Shown here: positions 1 through 11,595 of the stretch, in pieces | How the letters are laid out: each line of letters begins with the position of its first letter | Numbering within the stretch: the stretch's first letter is position 1 | Assembly (NCBI GenBank): GCA_965203565.1 | Contig: OZ241896.1 | Span: forward strand, 558,001 to 622,000 | Source: JAAXGX01 sp965203565 | GTDB lineage: Bacteria > Acidobacteriota > Vicinamibacteria > Vicinamibacterales > UBA8438 | Length of the DNA stretch: 64,000 bases | Direction: 5' to 3' | Translations under genes and position numbers: made by a program | The notes under the pieces: generated by a model | What the model was told of the DNA's origin: nothing | What the model saw: only the letters and a program-made list of their open reading frames with translations | The model's database searches: none

Positions 1-163
1 CGATCTCGACGCCGGAGGCGGCGGCGAGGCCGGAGGCGGCGACGGTCAGCAGGGCGAGGATGGCGAAGAGGGTGGCCGGGTGGGGCAGCGCGTTGCCGGC
101 CCGCTCGACCGAGCCGAGGAAGAGAGCGGTCCAGTCGCGCAGCCGCACGCGCCGCTTCGCCAT
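1..163 (-). CDS. AbgT-family transporter, N-terminal fragment
   Basis: Partial gene running off the left edge; about 54 codons are visible, starting at the ATG whose complement is at 161-163. The N-terminus reads MAKRRVRLRDW, then FLGSVERAGNALPHPATLF and a hydrophobic stretch LLTVAASGLAAASG. The 'VERxGNxLPHPxTLF' block followed by the first membrane helix is the signature N-terminus of AbgT-type transporters (p-aminobenzoyl-glutamate or related carboxylates, inner membrane). It diverges from the ferredoxin-like gene at 202, leaving 38 bp for both upstream regions. The substrate cannot be judged from this fragment. Confidence 0.75.
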   Translation of the reverse strand, partial: MAKRRVRLRDWTALFLGSVERAGNALPHPATLFAILALLTVAASGLAAASGVEI

Positions 164-201
164 CGAAGTGGTATCCTACCGCCTTTCGGCCCTCTCCCCC
201 G

Positions 202-594
202 ATGCCAGAGCCGCCGGCCCGGCCGGGCAGCCTCGAGAGTCAGCGGCGCGCGGCCGTGACGATCGGCGTCGACGCGGCGGTACGCCACGTCTTTCTCTGC
301 TGCGACCAGACCCACCCGAAGTGCTGCGGGGCGGAGCGGGGAAAGCGGGCCTGGGACTACCTGAAGCGCCGGCTCGCCGAGCTGGGGCTGTCGGCGCAGG
401 GCGGGGTGCTGCGCACCAAGGCCAACTGCCTGCGGGTCTGCGAGGGCGGACCGGTCGCCGTCGTCTATCCGGAGGGGGCGTGGTATCGTGAGTGCGATCC
501 GCCCGCCCTGGAGCGGATCATCCGGGAGCATCTGGTCGGGGGGCGCGTGGTGGCGGACCTGCTGATCACCGAGCGCGCCCTCCGCGGGTCGTGA
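202..594 (+). CDS. Thioredoxin-like [2Fe-2S] ferredoxin domain protein
   Basis: 130 aa. Cysteines at residues 33/34, 41/42, 76 and 80, with the tail motif NCLRVCEGGPVAVVYPEG followed by WY, match the thioredoxin-fold [2Fe-2S] ferredoxin family (Cx(7-12)C ... CxxxC, then GPVVVVYPEG). The likely role is a small cytoplasmic electron carrier; the partner is unknown. The first ~20 residues are Pro/Arg-rich and there is no clear ribosome site, so the true start could be the ATG at 202 or slightly downstream. The stop overlaps a GTG codon of the following aldolase gene, so these genes and the protease after them are probably one operon. Confidence 0.8.
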   Translation: MPEPPARPGSLESQRRAAVTIGVDAAVRHVFLCCDQTHPKCCGAERGKRAWDYLKRRLAELGLSAQGGVLRTKANCLRVCEGGPVAVVYPEGAWYRECDPPALERIIREHLVGGRVVADLLITERALRGS

Positions 595-599
595 AGCCG

Positions 600-1484
600 A
601 TGGATCTTCGAGGCGTCTTTCCGCCGATACCGACGCCGTTCCGCGGCGGCGAGCTCGACCTCGACGCCCTGGGCGGCAACTGCGTCCGCTGGATGGCGAC
701 CGGCCTCCACGGGCTGGTCGTCCTCGGATCGAACGGCGAGGCTCCCCTGCTCGACGATACGGAGTCGGACCGGGTCGTCGAGGCCGCCCGCGCCCGCGTG
801 CCGGCCGGCAAGCTGCTGATCGCCGGCGTCGCCCGCGAGTCGACCGCCGGGACGATCCGCGCCGCGCGCCGCGCGGCCGAGCTGGGCGCCGACGCGGTGC
901 TGGTCCGCACGCCGTCGTTCTTCCGGCAGTGGGTCTCGGACGACGCCCTGGCCGATCATTACGCGGCGGTGGCGGACGCGTCGCCGGCGCCGGTCATCCT
1001 GTACAACTTCGCCGCGCTCACCGGGGTCAGCCTGACGGTGGCGGCCGCGGTCCGCCTCGCCGCGCACGCCAACGTCGTCGGGATGAAGGAGTCCGGCTCG
1101 GACGTCGGATTCCTCTCGGAGCTGATCGACGCGACTCCCGAACAGTTCAGCGTGCTGTCGGGGTCGGCGGCCGTCTTCTACGCCAGCCTGCTCTCGGGGG
1201 CGGCCGGCGGCGTGCTCGCCCTGGCGTCGGTGGTCCCGGAGCTCTGCGTCGAGCTGTTCGACCTCGTGCGGGCGCAGCGGCTCGCCGAGGCGCGGACGCT
1301 CCAGCGCCGGCTGACGCCGCTGGCCCGCCTCGTCACCCGCCTGCACGGCGTGCCCGGCCTCAAGGCGGCGCTGTCCGTCGCGGGTTACGCAGGCGGGGAG
1401 CCCCGGGCGCCGCTGCGCCCGGCCCCGCCGGACGCGGTCGCCGAGTTGCGCCGGGCGCTGGAGGCGCTGACGACGCCGGCATGA
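600..1484 (+). CDS. DapA-superfamily aldolase, 4-hydroxy-2-oxoglutarate aldolase-like
   Basis: 294 aa from the ATG at 600. An in-frame GTG at 591 overlaps the preceding stop by 4 bp and is a real alternative. It is a class I (Schiff base) TIM-barrel aldolase of the DHDPS/NAL family: GSNGE loop at residues 43-47, Tyr135 in LYNFAALTG, and Schiff-base Lys163 in VGMKESG. The extended resemblance, including the C-terminal HGVPGLKAAL...GYAGGEPRAPL block, is to HOGA1-type 4-hydroxy-2-oxoglutarate aldolases (giving pyruvate plus glyoxylate) rather than lysine-pathway DapA, which usually has YNxPxRT. The glyoxylate product would suit the malate synthase G encoded 3 kb away (inference). Confidence 0.8.
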   Translation: MDLRGVFPPIPTPFRGGELDLDALGGNCVRWMATGLHGLVVLGSNGEAPLLDDTESDRVVEAARARVPAGKLLIAGVARESTAGTIRAARRAAELGADAVLVRTPSFFRQWVSDDALADHYAAVADASPAPVILYNFAALTGVSLTVAAAVRLAAHANVVGMKESGSDVGFLSELIDATPEQFSVLSGSAAVFYASLLSGAAGGVLALASVVPELCVELFDLVRAQRLAEARTLQRRLTPLARLVTRLHGVPGLKAALSVAGYAGGEPRAPLRPAPPDAVAELRRALEALTTPA

Positions 1485-3001
1485 CTTGCGATGCATCCGC
1501 CCGCCGGCGCGTGCGCCCGGCCGGCTGGCGGCGTCCGACGGCGGCCTGCGCGCTCGTGCTGGCCGGCGCCTGCGCCACGAACCCGGTCACCGGCAAGCGG
1601 GAGCTCGCCCTGATGACCGAGGCCCAGGAGATCGCGATGGGCCGCGACGCCGACGCGCAGATCCGGGAGCAGATGGGGGTGTACGACTCCCCGGCGCTGC
1701 AGGCGTACGTCGAGGACCTCGGCCATCGGCTCGCGGCGGTCTCGCACCGGCCGAACCTGCCGTGGCGTTTCGCGATCGTCGACTCTCCCGCCGTCAACGC
1801 GTTCGCGCTCCCCGGCGGGTACGTCTACCTGACGCGCGGGATCATGGCGTATCTGGGCGACGAGGCGGAACTGGCGGGCGTGCTCGGGCACGAGATCGGC
1901 CACGTCACCGCGCGCCACTCCGTCCAGCAGTATTCGCGGGCCGCCGGCGCGCAGTGGGGCTTGGCGCTCGGGCAGATCTTCGCGCCCCGGATGCGGAGCA
2001 ACCCGTACGGGTCGCCCGGGCTGGCGGACGCCGCCGCGTCCGGTCTCGGCGTCCTGCTGCTCAAGTTCGGGCGGGACGACGAGAAGCAGGCCGACCGGCT
2101 CGGCGCCGAGTATGCGGCCGGCGGCGGCTGGCATCCGGGCGGCGTGGCCAGGATGCTGGCGACGCTGGGCCGGGTCGGCGAGGCCAGCGACCGCCGGGGC
2201 GTGCCGAACTGGCTGGCGACCCATCCGGAGCCGCAGGCGCGCGTGGCGGAGGTGGCGCCGGAGGTCGATGCGCTGCTGCAAGCGATCGATCCGGGCGGCC
2301 TGCGCGTCGACCGCGACGGCTACCTCGACCGGATCGTGGGGCTCCGGTTCGGGGACGACCCGGAAGAGGGGGTCGCGCGCGCCGGCGAGTTCCTCCATCC
2401 CGAGCTCCGGTTCGGCCTCCGGTTTCCCGAAGGCTGGGAGATCCGGAACGGCCCGTCGGCGGTCGGCGCGCGCCAGCCCGGAGGGCGCGCCGCCGTGGTG
2501 CTGCGGCTGGTGGAGGACGCCCGCGGCGAGGACCTGCCCGCGATCGTCCGGCGCGAGATCGGACGCGGCGGATCGGCCGTGTCGGGCGATCTCGCGGCCG
2601 TCAACGGGCTGGACGCGTTCCTCGGGTCGTACCAGCGCGACGTCGACGACGTCGGGCGGGTCATGGTCCGCGTGGCGTGCATCCGCCACGAGGCGCGCGC
2701 CTACCTGGTCGAGGGGAGCGCGCCGGTCGACGACTTCCCCCGCGTCGAGCGCGACCTCGACCGGGCCGTTCGGTCGTTCCGGCCGCTGACCGCCGCGGAG
2801 GCAAGCCGGATCGTCCCGAACGAGATCGCCCTCCACGTCGCCCGCGCCGGCGACACGTGGGAGCGGATCGCCCGGCGCGAGGGTCGGAGCACGGTGGAGG
2901 CGGCGGCGCTGGCGGTCATGAACGGGTACTCCGCCGACGAGCCGCCGCGGGCCGGCGACCGGCTCAAGATCGTCGTGCCGGGACGGACCGACGGACTGTA
3001 A
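1481..3001 (+). CDS. M48-family metalloprotease lipoprotein with C-terminal LysM-like domain
   Basis: 506 aa. The ATG at 1481 overlaps the aldolase stop (ATGA). N-terminal signal ending in lipobox LAGAC (Cys31), followed by TNPVTGKREL, which is typical of periplasmic M48 (BepA/LoiP-like) lipoproteins. Zinc site HEIGH at residues 137-141, with the third ligand in a DDEKQADRLGAEY block. A middle domain of about 170 residues is followed by a C-terminal module (from about residue 440, IALHVARAGDTWERIA ... GDRLKIV) that looks like LysM. The likely role is outer-membrane or periplasmic protein quality control, anchored to a membrane and held near peptidoglycan. Confidence 0.88.
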   Translation: MTCDASARRRVRPAGWRRPTAACALVLAGACATNPVTGKRELALMTEAQEIAMGRDADAQIREQMGVYDSPALQAYVEDLGHRLAAVSHRPNLPWRFAIVDSPAVNAFALPGGYVYLTRGIMAYLGDEAELAGVLGHEIGHVTARHSVQQYSRAAGAQWGLALGQIFAPRMRSNPYGSPGLADAAASGLGVLLLKFGRDDEKQADRLGAEYAAGGGWHPGGVARMLATLGRVGEASDRRGVPNWLATHPEPQARVAEVAPEVDALLQAIDPGGLRVDRDGYLDRIVGLRFGDDPEEGVARAGEFLHPELRFGLRFPEGWEIRNGPSAVGARQPGGRAAVVLRLVEDARGEDLPAIVRREIGRGGSAVSGDLAAVNGLDAFLGSYQRDVDDVGRVMVRVACIRHEARAYLVEGSAPVDDFPRVERDLDRAVRSFRPLTAAEASRIVPNEIALHVARAGDTWERIARREGRSTVEAAALAVMNGYSADEPPRAGDRLKIVVPGRTDGL

Positions 3002-3038
3002 CTCGCTGTCGAACAGTGTGTTACGTTGATGCGTCCGC

Positions 3039-3067
3039 TTGACACCAGCAGGCCGCCGGGCGAAAAT
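3039..3067 (+). promoter_or_regulatory. Sigma70-type promoter for the HNH gene
   Basis: TTGACA at 3039-3044 and GAAAAT at 3062-3067 with a 17-bp spacer; a start near 3074 would precede the ATG at 3081. A perfect -35 in such GC-rich DNA is notable. It supports the start at 3081 rather than at 3039 or 3066, which would lie inside the promoter. Confidence 0.6.
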
Positions 3068-3080
3068 GGCCGCTATCGCC

Positions 3081-3614
3081 ATGGAACAGGCTCTACTGCT
3101 GAACGCCACTTACGAGCCGCTGAGGATCGTCGACTGGCGCAAGGCGATCACGCTCTGGCGTCTGGGAAAGGTCGAGGTGATCGCGGTCCACGACCGCGAA
3201 GTGCGCTCGGTGTCGGTCAGCTTCAAGCTCCCGTCGGTGATCCGGCTGCTCCGCTGCATCACCATCCGGCGGCGCTTCGACTACGTGCCGTTCTCGCGGG
3301 CGAACATCTACGCCCGCGACGGCCACCGCTGCCAGTACTGCGGCAAGGGCTTCCCCGTGTCGGAGCTGACGTTCGACCACGTGACGCCGGTGTCGCAAGG
3401 GGGGCGGAAGGATTGGGAGAACATCGTCACGTCGTGCGTGGCGTGCAACCGCCGGAAAGGCGGCCGCACGCCGGCCGAGGCGGGCATGCGGGTGATTCGC
3501 CCGCCGCGCCGTCCGACCCGCGCGCCGGTCGTGCGCCTGACGTTCGGCCTGCGCAACGCGCCGGAAAGCTGGCGCGACTACCTGTACTGGAACGTCGAGC
3601 TCGACGAGACGTAG
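3081..3614 (+). CDS. HNH endonuclease family protein
   Basis: 177 aa from the ATG at 3081 (MEQALLLNATYEPL, the usual N-terminus of this family). Zinc-ribbon CQYC at residues 84-87, HNH core with the His in TFDHVTP (His100), Asn113 in DWENIV, and a second knuckle CVACN (119-123). These stand-alone HNH proteins are common in Acidobacteria, Deltaproteobacteria and Cyanobacteria; their role (DNA repair or other nucleic acid processing) is not established. It has its own promoter and is separated from the protease by 79 bp. Confidence 0.85.
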   Translation: MEQALLLNATYEPLRIVDWRKAITLWRLGKVEVIAVHDREVRSVSVSFKLPSVIRLLRCITIRRRFDYVPFSRANIYARDGHRCQYCGKGFPVSELTFDHVTPVSQGGRKDWENIVTSCVACNRRKGGRTPAEAGMRVIRPPRRPTRAPVVRLTFGLRNAPESWRDYLYWNVELDET

Positions 3615-3657
3615 CCGCGGCCTGCGCGGCGTTCGTCGATCGGGTCCGCCTCGCGGC

Positions 3658-4707
3658 ATGAGCGGGCAGCCGCCGCGCCGCGGGCGCCCGCGCATCACCG
3701 CCGTCCGGCCGCCGCGGGCGGTCGAAGGCGGGCGGGTGACCATCGAGGGGGCCGACCTGCGGCCGGACGGCGCGTCGCTTCCGGACGTGCGTCTGGGGGC
3801 GCAGTCCGCCCGCGTCGCCTGCGCGTCGAAGCGGGCCGTGGCGGTCGTCGTGCCGCCCGGGGTCGAGGGCGGACGCACGCCCGTCCGGGTCGGCGCTGCG
3901 CGGCGGGAGACCGCATTCATCGACGTCGGCGTTCGTCTCGCGACCGGCCTGCACCAGGTCGACAACCCGGCGGTGGACGGCGACGGCGCGATCTACTGCA
4001 CCTGCAGCGGCCCCCGCGGCGAGCAGACGCCGGTGTCGGTCTTCCGCGTGAGGCGGGACGGGTTCCGCGAGCCGTTCGTGTCGGGCATCACCAACGCCAC
4101 GTCGATGGCGTTCGCCCCCGACGGCCGGCTCCACGTGTCGAGCCGGTACGACGGGGCGGTGTACCGCGTCGCCGCGGACGGCTCGTTCGAGGCGGCGGTG
4201 TCCGAGCTCGGCGTGGCGTGCGGGCTGGCGTTCAGTCCCGACGGCGCGCTCTACGTCGGCGACCGATCGGGCACGGTGTTCCGCATCGGGAGCGGGGACC
4301 GCACGACGCCGTTCGCGACGTTGCCGGCCAGCGTCGCCGCATTCCACCTGGCGTGGGGACCGGACGACGCGCTCTACGTGACCGGTCCCACCCTGGCGAC
4401 CCGCGACCGGGTCTACCGGCTCGACCGCGCCGGGCGGGTCGAAGAGTTCTGCGCCTGCTTCGGGCGGCCGCAGGGGCTCGCGTTCGACGGGAGCGGCGCC
4501 CTCCACGTGGTCGAGGCGCTCGCCGGCGCAAGCGGCGTCTACCGCGTGGAGCAGGACGGATCGGCGACCTGCGTGGTCGCCGCCCGCGCGCTGGTGGGAC
4601 TCGCGTTCGATCCGATCGACGGCAGCCTGATCGTCGCTTCGAACGACACCGCCTACCGAACGGGCGCGGCCTCCGCCCGCCCGGTCAGCCGATCGGCAGC
4701 GCCTTGA
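3658..4707 (+). CDS. IPT/TIG-like plus NHL/SMP-30-type beta-propeller protein
   Basis: 349 aa, no signal peptide. Residues ~13-85 (PRITAVRPPRAVEGGRVTIEG...) resemble an IPT/TIG Ig-like domain. From ~90 onward there are repeated propeller blades of the type 'MAFAPDGRLHVSSRYDG', 'LAFSPDGALYVGDRSG', 'LAFDGSGALHVVE', typical of NHL/SMP-30 or gluconolactonase-like propellers. The biochemical activity is unknown. It converges with glcB, with a hairpin between the two genes. Confidence 0.7.
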   Translation: MSGQPPRRGRPRITAVRPPRAVEGGRVTIEGADLRPDGASLPDVRLGAQSARVACASKRAVAVVVPPGVEGGRTPVRVGAARRETAFIDVGVRLATGLHQVDNPAVDGDGAIYCTCSGPRGEQTPVSVFRVRRDGFREPFVSGITNATSMAFAPDGRLHVSSRYDGAVYRVAADGSFEAAVSELGVACGLAFSPDGALYVGDRSGTVFRIGSGDRTTPFATLPASVAAFHLAWGPDDALYVTGPTLATRDRVYRLDRAGRVEEFCACFGRPQGLAFDGSGALHVVEALAGASGVYRVEQDGSATCVVAARALVGLAFDPIDGSLIVASNDTAYRTGAASARPVSRSAAP

Positions 4708-4709
4708 CA

Positions 4710-4734
4710 GCCCGAAGCCGCGCATCCTTCGGGC
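4710..4734. terminator. Hairpin between convergent genes (possible bidirectional terminator)
   Basis: GCCCGAAG at 4710-4717 and CTTCGGGC at 4727-4734 form a perfect 8-bp stem with a 9-nt loop, filling almost the whole 30-bp gap between two convergent genes. No U-tract follows on either strand, so intrinsic termination is plausible but unproven. Confidence 0.5.
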
Positions 4735-4737
4735 GGT

Positions 4738-6912
4738 TCAGCCGCGCCGGCCGTATTTCGCCTTCGCTTCCCGCCGGCGCGCGTGGAGGATCGGCTCGGT
4801 GTAGCCGTTCGGCTGCGCGCGTCCCTTGAAGACCAGATCGCAGGCGGCCTGGAAGGCGACGCTCTCGTCGAAGCGGGGCGCCATCGGCCGGTAGCCGGGG
4901 TCGCCGGCGTTCTGGCCGTCGACCACCGCGGCCATCCGCTCCAGCGTCTCGCGCACCTGCGCCTCGGTGCAGACGCCGTGGCGCAGCCAGTTGGCGATGT
5001 GCTGGCTCGAGATGCGCAGCGTCGCCCGGTCCTCCATCAGGCCCACGTCGTCGATGTCCGGCACCTTGGAGCAGCCGATTCCCTGATCGATCCACCGCAC
5101 GACGTAGCCCAGGATCCCCTGGGCGTTGTTGTCGAGCTCCTGCCGGATCGCCTCCGGCGGCCAGTCCGGCCGCTCGGCGCGGGGGATCGCCAGGATCCGG
5201 TCGAGGTCGGCCGGCGGACGCGACCGCAGCTCCGCCTGCCGCGCCGCGACGTCGATCTGGTGGTAGTGCATGGCGTGCAGCGTGGCGGCGGTGGGCGACG
5301 GCACCCAGGCGGTGGTGGCGCCCGCCTCGGGGTGCGCGATCTTGGCCTGCAGCATGTCGGCCATCCGGTCGGGCATCGCCCACATCCCCTTGCCGATCTG
5401 CGCGCGTCCCGGCAGTCCGCACGCCAGACCGACGTCGACGTTCCAGTCCTCGTAGGCCGTCATCCAGGCCGCGGTCTTCATCTCCTTCTTGCGGATCATC
5501 GGCCCGGCCTCCATCGCGGTGCGGATCTCGTCGCCGGTGCGGTCGAGGAAGCCGGTGTTGATGAAGAAGACGCGGTCCGCGGCGGCGCGGATGCACTCCT
5601 TCAGGTTGACCGTGGTCCGCCGCTCCTCGTCCATGACGCCGATCTTGAGGGTGTGGCGGCCGAGGCCGAGCGCGTCCTCGACCTCGCCGAACAGCCGGTC
5701 CGTGAAGGCGGCCTCCTCCGGTCCGTGCATCTTCGGCTTCACGACGTAGATCGACCCGGCGCGGCTGTTCCGGCGGCTTTCGAGATCGCGCAGGGCGATC
5801 GCCGACGTGACCATCGCGTCGAGGAACCCTTCCGGCGCCTCCCGGCCTTCCCGGTCGAGCACCGCCGGGTTCGTCATCAGATGTCCGACGTTGCGGATCA
5901 GCATCAGGCTGACGCCGGGCAGCACGAGGCGCGAACCGTCCGGCGCCACGTACTCGCGGGGCGGGTTCATCGCCCGGTCGACCATGCGGCCGTCCTTCTC
6001 GAACCGGGCGGTCAGATCGCCGGCGATCAGGCCGAGCCAGTTCCGGTAGGCGGCCGTCTTGTCTTCGGCGTCGACCGCGGCCACCGAATCCTCCAGATCG
6101 ACGATCGTCGTCGTCGCCGCCTCCAGCACGACGTCCCGGACGCCGGCGGCGTCGTCCCGGCCGACGGGGTGGCCGCGGTCGATCGCGATCTCGACGTGGA
6201 GGCCGTGGTTCCGGAGCAGGACGGCCGACGGCGCGGCGGGGTCGCCGCGGTAGCCGGCGAGCTTCGACGGGTCGGCCAAGCCGGTCGATCGGCCGCCGGG
6301 CAGCGCGACGGTCAGGGCGCCGTCCGTCACCGCATAGGCCGCCGCGTCGGCGTGGCCGCCGCCGGCGAGCGGGGCCGCGGCGTCGAGGAAGGCGCGGGCG
6401 CGAGCGATGACGCGGGCGCCGCGCACCGGGTTGTAGGCGGCGGTCCGCTCCGCGCCGCCGGTCTCCGGGATCACGTCGGCGCCGTACAGCGCATCGTACA
6501 GGCTGCCCCAGCGGGCGTTGGCGGCGTTCAGCGCGTAGCGCGCGTTGGTGACCGGCACGACGAGCTGCGGGCCGGCGACGGTCGAGATCTCCGGGTCGAG
6601 GTTCGCCGTGCGCACCGTGAAGCCGCCGCCTTCCGGCGCGAGGTAGCCGATCTCCCGCAGGAAGGCCCTCTGCTCGGCCGGATCGACGGGCCGCTCCCGG
6701 CGCTCCCGGCACCAGGCGTCCATCCGCCGCTGGAGCTCGTCGCGCTTCGCCAGCAGCTCGCGGTTCCGCGGACCGAGGCGGTGGACGATCCGGTCCAGCC
6801 CCGACCAGAACGCCGCCGGCGACACCCCGGTTCCCGGCAGCGCCTCGTCGTTGACGAAGTCGTGCAGCACCTTCTCGACCCGGAGCCCGCCGGCCGCTAT
6901 CCGATCCGTCAT
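4738..6912 (-). CDS. glcB: Malate synthase G
   Basis: 724 aa, the normal length for the monomeric G form (about 723 aa in E. coli). Condenses glyoxylate with acetyl-CoA to malate in the glyoxylate/glycolate pathways, cytosolic. Conserved blocks include LVVPVTNARYALNAANARWGS, VDLEDSVAAVD, RNVGHLMTNPAV (catalytic Arg about 340), SKVPDIDDVGLMEDRATLR (catalytic-base Asp about 628) and PNGYTEPILHARR. The ATG is at 6912. It stands alone, divergent from uvrA, with no glc operon partners in the window; the HOGA-like aldolase upstream could supply glyoxylate (inference). Confidence 0.96.
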   Translation of the reverse strand: MTDRIAAGGLRVEKVLHDFVNDEALPGTGVSPAAFWSGLDRIVHRLGPRNRELLAKRDELQRRMDAWCRERRERPVDPAEQRAFLREIGYLAPEGGGFTVRTANLDPEISTVAGPQLVVPVTNARYALNAANARWGSLYDALYGADVIPETGGAERTAAYNPVRGARVIARARAFLDAAAPLAGGGHADAAAYAVTDGALTVALPGGRSTGLADPSKLAGYRGDPAAPSAVLLRNHGLHVEIAIDRGHPVGRDDAAGVRDVVLEAATTTIVDLEDSVAAVDAEDKTAAYRNWLGLIAGDLTARFEKDGRMVDRAMNPPREYVAPDGSRLVLPGVSLMLIRNVGHLMTNPAVLDREGREAPEGFLDAMVTSAIALRDLESRRNSRAGSIYVVKPKMHGPEEAAFTDRLFGEVEDALGLGRHTLKIGVMDEERRTTVNLKECIRAAADRVFFINTGFLDRTGDEIRTAMEAGPMIRKKEMKTAAWMTAYEDWNVDVGLACGLPGRAQIGKGMWAMPDRMADMLQAKIAHPEAGATTAWVPSPTAATLHAMHYHQIDVAARQAELRSRPPADLDRILAIPRAERPDWPPEAIRQELDNNAQGILGYVVRWIDQGIGCSKVPDIDDVGLMEDRATLRISSQHIANWLRHGVCTEAQVRETLERMAAVVDGQNAGDPGYRPMAPRFDESVAFQAACDLVFKGRAQPNGYTEPILHARRREAKAKYGRRG

Positions 6913-7001
6913 GCGCTCCCCCTGCCCGCCGCGACGATTCTACTGCGCCGGCGTGATAGCATGAGCGATTCGGCCCGCAGTGGCGGTTCCACACCGTGCA
7001 G

Positions 7002-9884
<2,883 letters not shown>

Positions 9885-10025
9885 ATGCCGCACTTGCCGC
9901 GAGAGGCCGTTGCCGGAAACCAGACGCGTTCGTTTCTTCATGCCTGACGGTCTCCCCCGGAGGCGCTGCAAAACGATGCTCGGAAGGCGGAAGTTCGGCG
10001 CCCCTCTGCATCTGGACAATGCGTC

Positions 10026-10964
10026 GTGAAAAAGAACACGAAAAGCCCGGCGCACGTTCAGCGGACGATCCGCCGTACGGTTTCCTGTTCCGGGATCGGT
10101 CTGCACTCCGGCCAGAAGGGGACGCTGCGTCTCAGTCCTGCGCCCGCGGGTCACGGGATAGTCTTCAGGCGGCTTGATCTGGGCGGGCTGGAGATTCCGG
10201 CCAAGGTCGGATACGTGGCCGGCATGCACTACGCCACCGGTCTGGCCCGGGGCGATGCGTCGGTCGAAACCGTCGAGCACCTGCTGGCCGCACTGGTGAG
10301 CCTGGGGATCGACAACATCGTCGTCGAGTTGAATCAGGCCGAGGTGCCGATCATGGACGGCAGCGCGGCGTCGTTCGTGTACCTGGTGCACGAAGCCGGC
10401 GTCAAGCCGCTGGCGGGCCCGCGCCGCTTTCTGAAGGTCGTCAAGCCGATCTCGCTGTCCCGCGGCGAGAAACGGATCGCCCTCTATCCGTCGGACCATT
10501 TCAACGTCACCTACAGCATCGGCTTCGACCACCCGTTGCTCAGGCATCAGACGCGCACGCTGCGGCTGACCGAGGAATCGTTCATCGACGAGATAGCGTC
10601 GGCCCGGACGTTCGGCTTCCTGAAGGAGGTCGAACTGCTGCGCCGGAAGGGTCTGGCTCTCGGGGGATCGCTCGACAACGCGATCGTTCTCGGAGAGACG
10701 GGCGTCCTGAACAACTCGCTGCGGTTCGAGGACGAGTTCGTCCGTCACAAGATCCTGGACGTCATCGGCGATCTCGCCCTGGTCGGGCATCCCCTGATCG
10801 GCCATCTGGTGGCCCACCGCGGCGGTCACGCGCTGCACGCCAGCTTCGCCAGATGGCTGCTCGAGGAGACCGACGCCTGGCGCCTGGTGGAGTTTCCCGC
10901 CGAGCCGGAGTCGGCTTCCGCGCCGGTCGCCGTCGAGGCGCAGGACCCCGCGCCCGCGGGCTAG
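10026..10964 (+). CDS. lpxC: UDP-3-O-acyl-N-acetylglucosamine deacetylase
   Basis: 312 aa, GTG start (MKKNTKSPAHVQRTIRRTVS). Zinc-dependent deacetylase for the committed step of lipid A synthesis, cytosolic. The zinc and catalytic residues are placed as in known LpxC: His85 in VEHLLAAL, His241 and Asp245 in HKILDVIGDL, and His268 in HRGGHAL; the substrate loop MDGSAASFVYL is present. The C-terminal ~20 residues are Ala/Pro-rich and overlap the end of the convergent 96-aa gene by 4 bp. This gene shows that the cell makes LPS-type lipid A. Confidence 0.95.
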   Translation: MKKNTKSPAHVQRTIRRTVSCSGIGLHSGQKGTLRLSPAPAGHGIVFRRLDLGGLEIPAKVGYVAGMHYATGLARGDASVETVEHLLAALVSLGIDNIVVELNQAEVPIMDGSAASFVYLVHEAGVKPLAGPRRFLKVVKPISLSRGEKRIALYPSDHFNVTYSIGFDHPLLRHQTRTLRLTEESFIDEIASARTFGFLKEVELLRRKGLALGGSLDNAIVLGETGVLNNSLRFEDEFVRHKILDVIGDLALVGHPLIGHLVAHRGGHALHASFARWLLEETDAWRLVEFPAEPESASAPVAVEAQDPAPAG

Positions 10965-11251
10965 AGCCGCTTCGCCTGCTCGCGCCGCCTCCCGGTCAGC
11001 TTGCGCACGTACGCTCCCGCCTTCTCGTTCTCGTACGTCACCGTGTTGAGGAACAGGCTTTCGATCAGGTACGCGCGCCGGTCGGCTTCGCTCATCTGAT
11101 CGATCAGGTGGCGGATCTCGCGCATCATGTCTTCGAAGGTGCGATCCAGGCCGTACCGGCCCGTGAGCTCCTTGTCGAGGGCTTCGATGACGGCCAGCAG
11201 GTCGCCATCCAGCCTGACCTCCGATCCGGAACGGGTCGTGACGGTGTTCAT
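10961..11251 (-). CDS. Small conserved protein, third gene of the sigma/STAS operon
   Basis: 96 aa, not recognised. Predominantly alpha-helical and charged (DLLAVIEALDKELTGRYG, FEDMMREIRHLIDQMSEADRRAYLIESLF, C-terminal basic GRRREQAKRL). No membrane segment, cysteine pair or kinase motif. Its ATG overlaps the stop of the STAS gene by 4 bp, so it is translationally coupled to the STAS protein and co-transcribed with the ECF sigma factor. A role in controlling or sensing for that sigma/STAS pair is inferred from position only. Confidence 0.7.
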   Translation of the reverse strand: MNTVTTRSGSEVRLDGDLLAVIEALDKELTGRYGLDRTFEDMMREIRHLIDQMSEADRRAYLIESLFLNTVTYENEKAGAYVRKLTGRRREQAKRL

Positions 11252-11595
11252 TCCTGTTCTCCGAAGCTGCTCACGGCGCTCGATTCGTCAGCGTGCAGCT
11301 CGATGAAATTCTGGACGCCGGTCATCGTCAGCATCGTTTCAACCCGCTTCTGCACGCCGGCGAGCTTCATCGCGCCTCCCGCCTGCGCCGCCTGCCGGTA
11401 CAGATCCATCAGGCAGCCGATGGAGGCGCTGTCGATGTACGTGACGTCGGACATGTCGATGACCACCTTGGGCGCCTCGCGGCCGAACAGCGTCGATACG
11501 ACGCTCGAGAAGGCGGTCAGCAGCGAATAGACCAGGCGGGCTTCGCCGACGCGGACGATGTCGACGTCGTCGGACCGTTCGGTTGAGACGTTCAT
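11248..11595 (-). CDS. STAS-domain protein, anti-sigma factor antagonist type
   Basis: 115 aa. STAS fold of the SpoIIAA/RsbV class: central strand VVIDMSDVTYIDSASIGCL with the phospho-acceptor region DSAS (residues 55-58; Ser56 aligns with SpoIIAA Ser58 by eye), and a C-terminal helix LAGVQKRVETMLTMTG. In known systems such proteins bind anti-sigma kinases in a partner switch; no HATPase kinase is encoded in this window. Overlaps the sigma gene upstream and the small gene downstream by 4 bp each. Confidence 0.85.
   Translation of the reverse strand: MNVSTERSDDVDIVRVGEARLVYSLLTAFSSVVSTLFGREAPKVVIDMSDVTYIDSASIGCLMDLYRQAAQAGGAMKLAGVQKRVETMLTMTGVQNFIELHADESSAVSSFGEQE

Noticed and set aside
3039..3080. 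Upstream in-frame starts for the HNH gene (3039 and 3066)
   Set aside because: Both lie within a TTGACA/GAAAAT promoter, and family members begin at the residue encoded by 3081.
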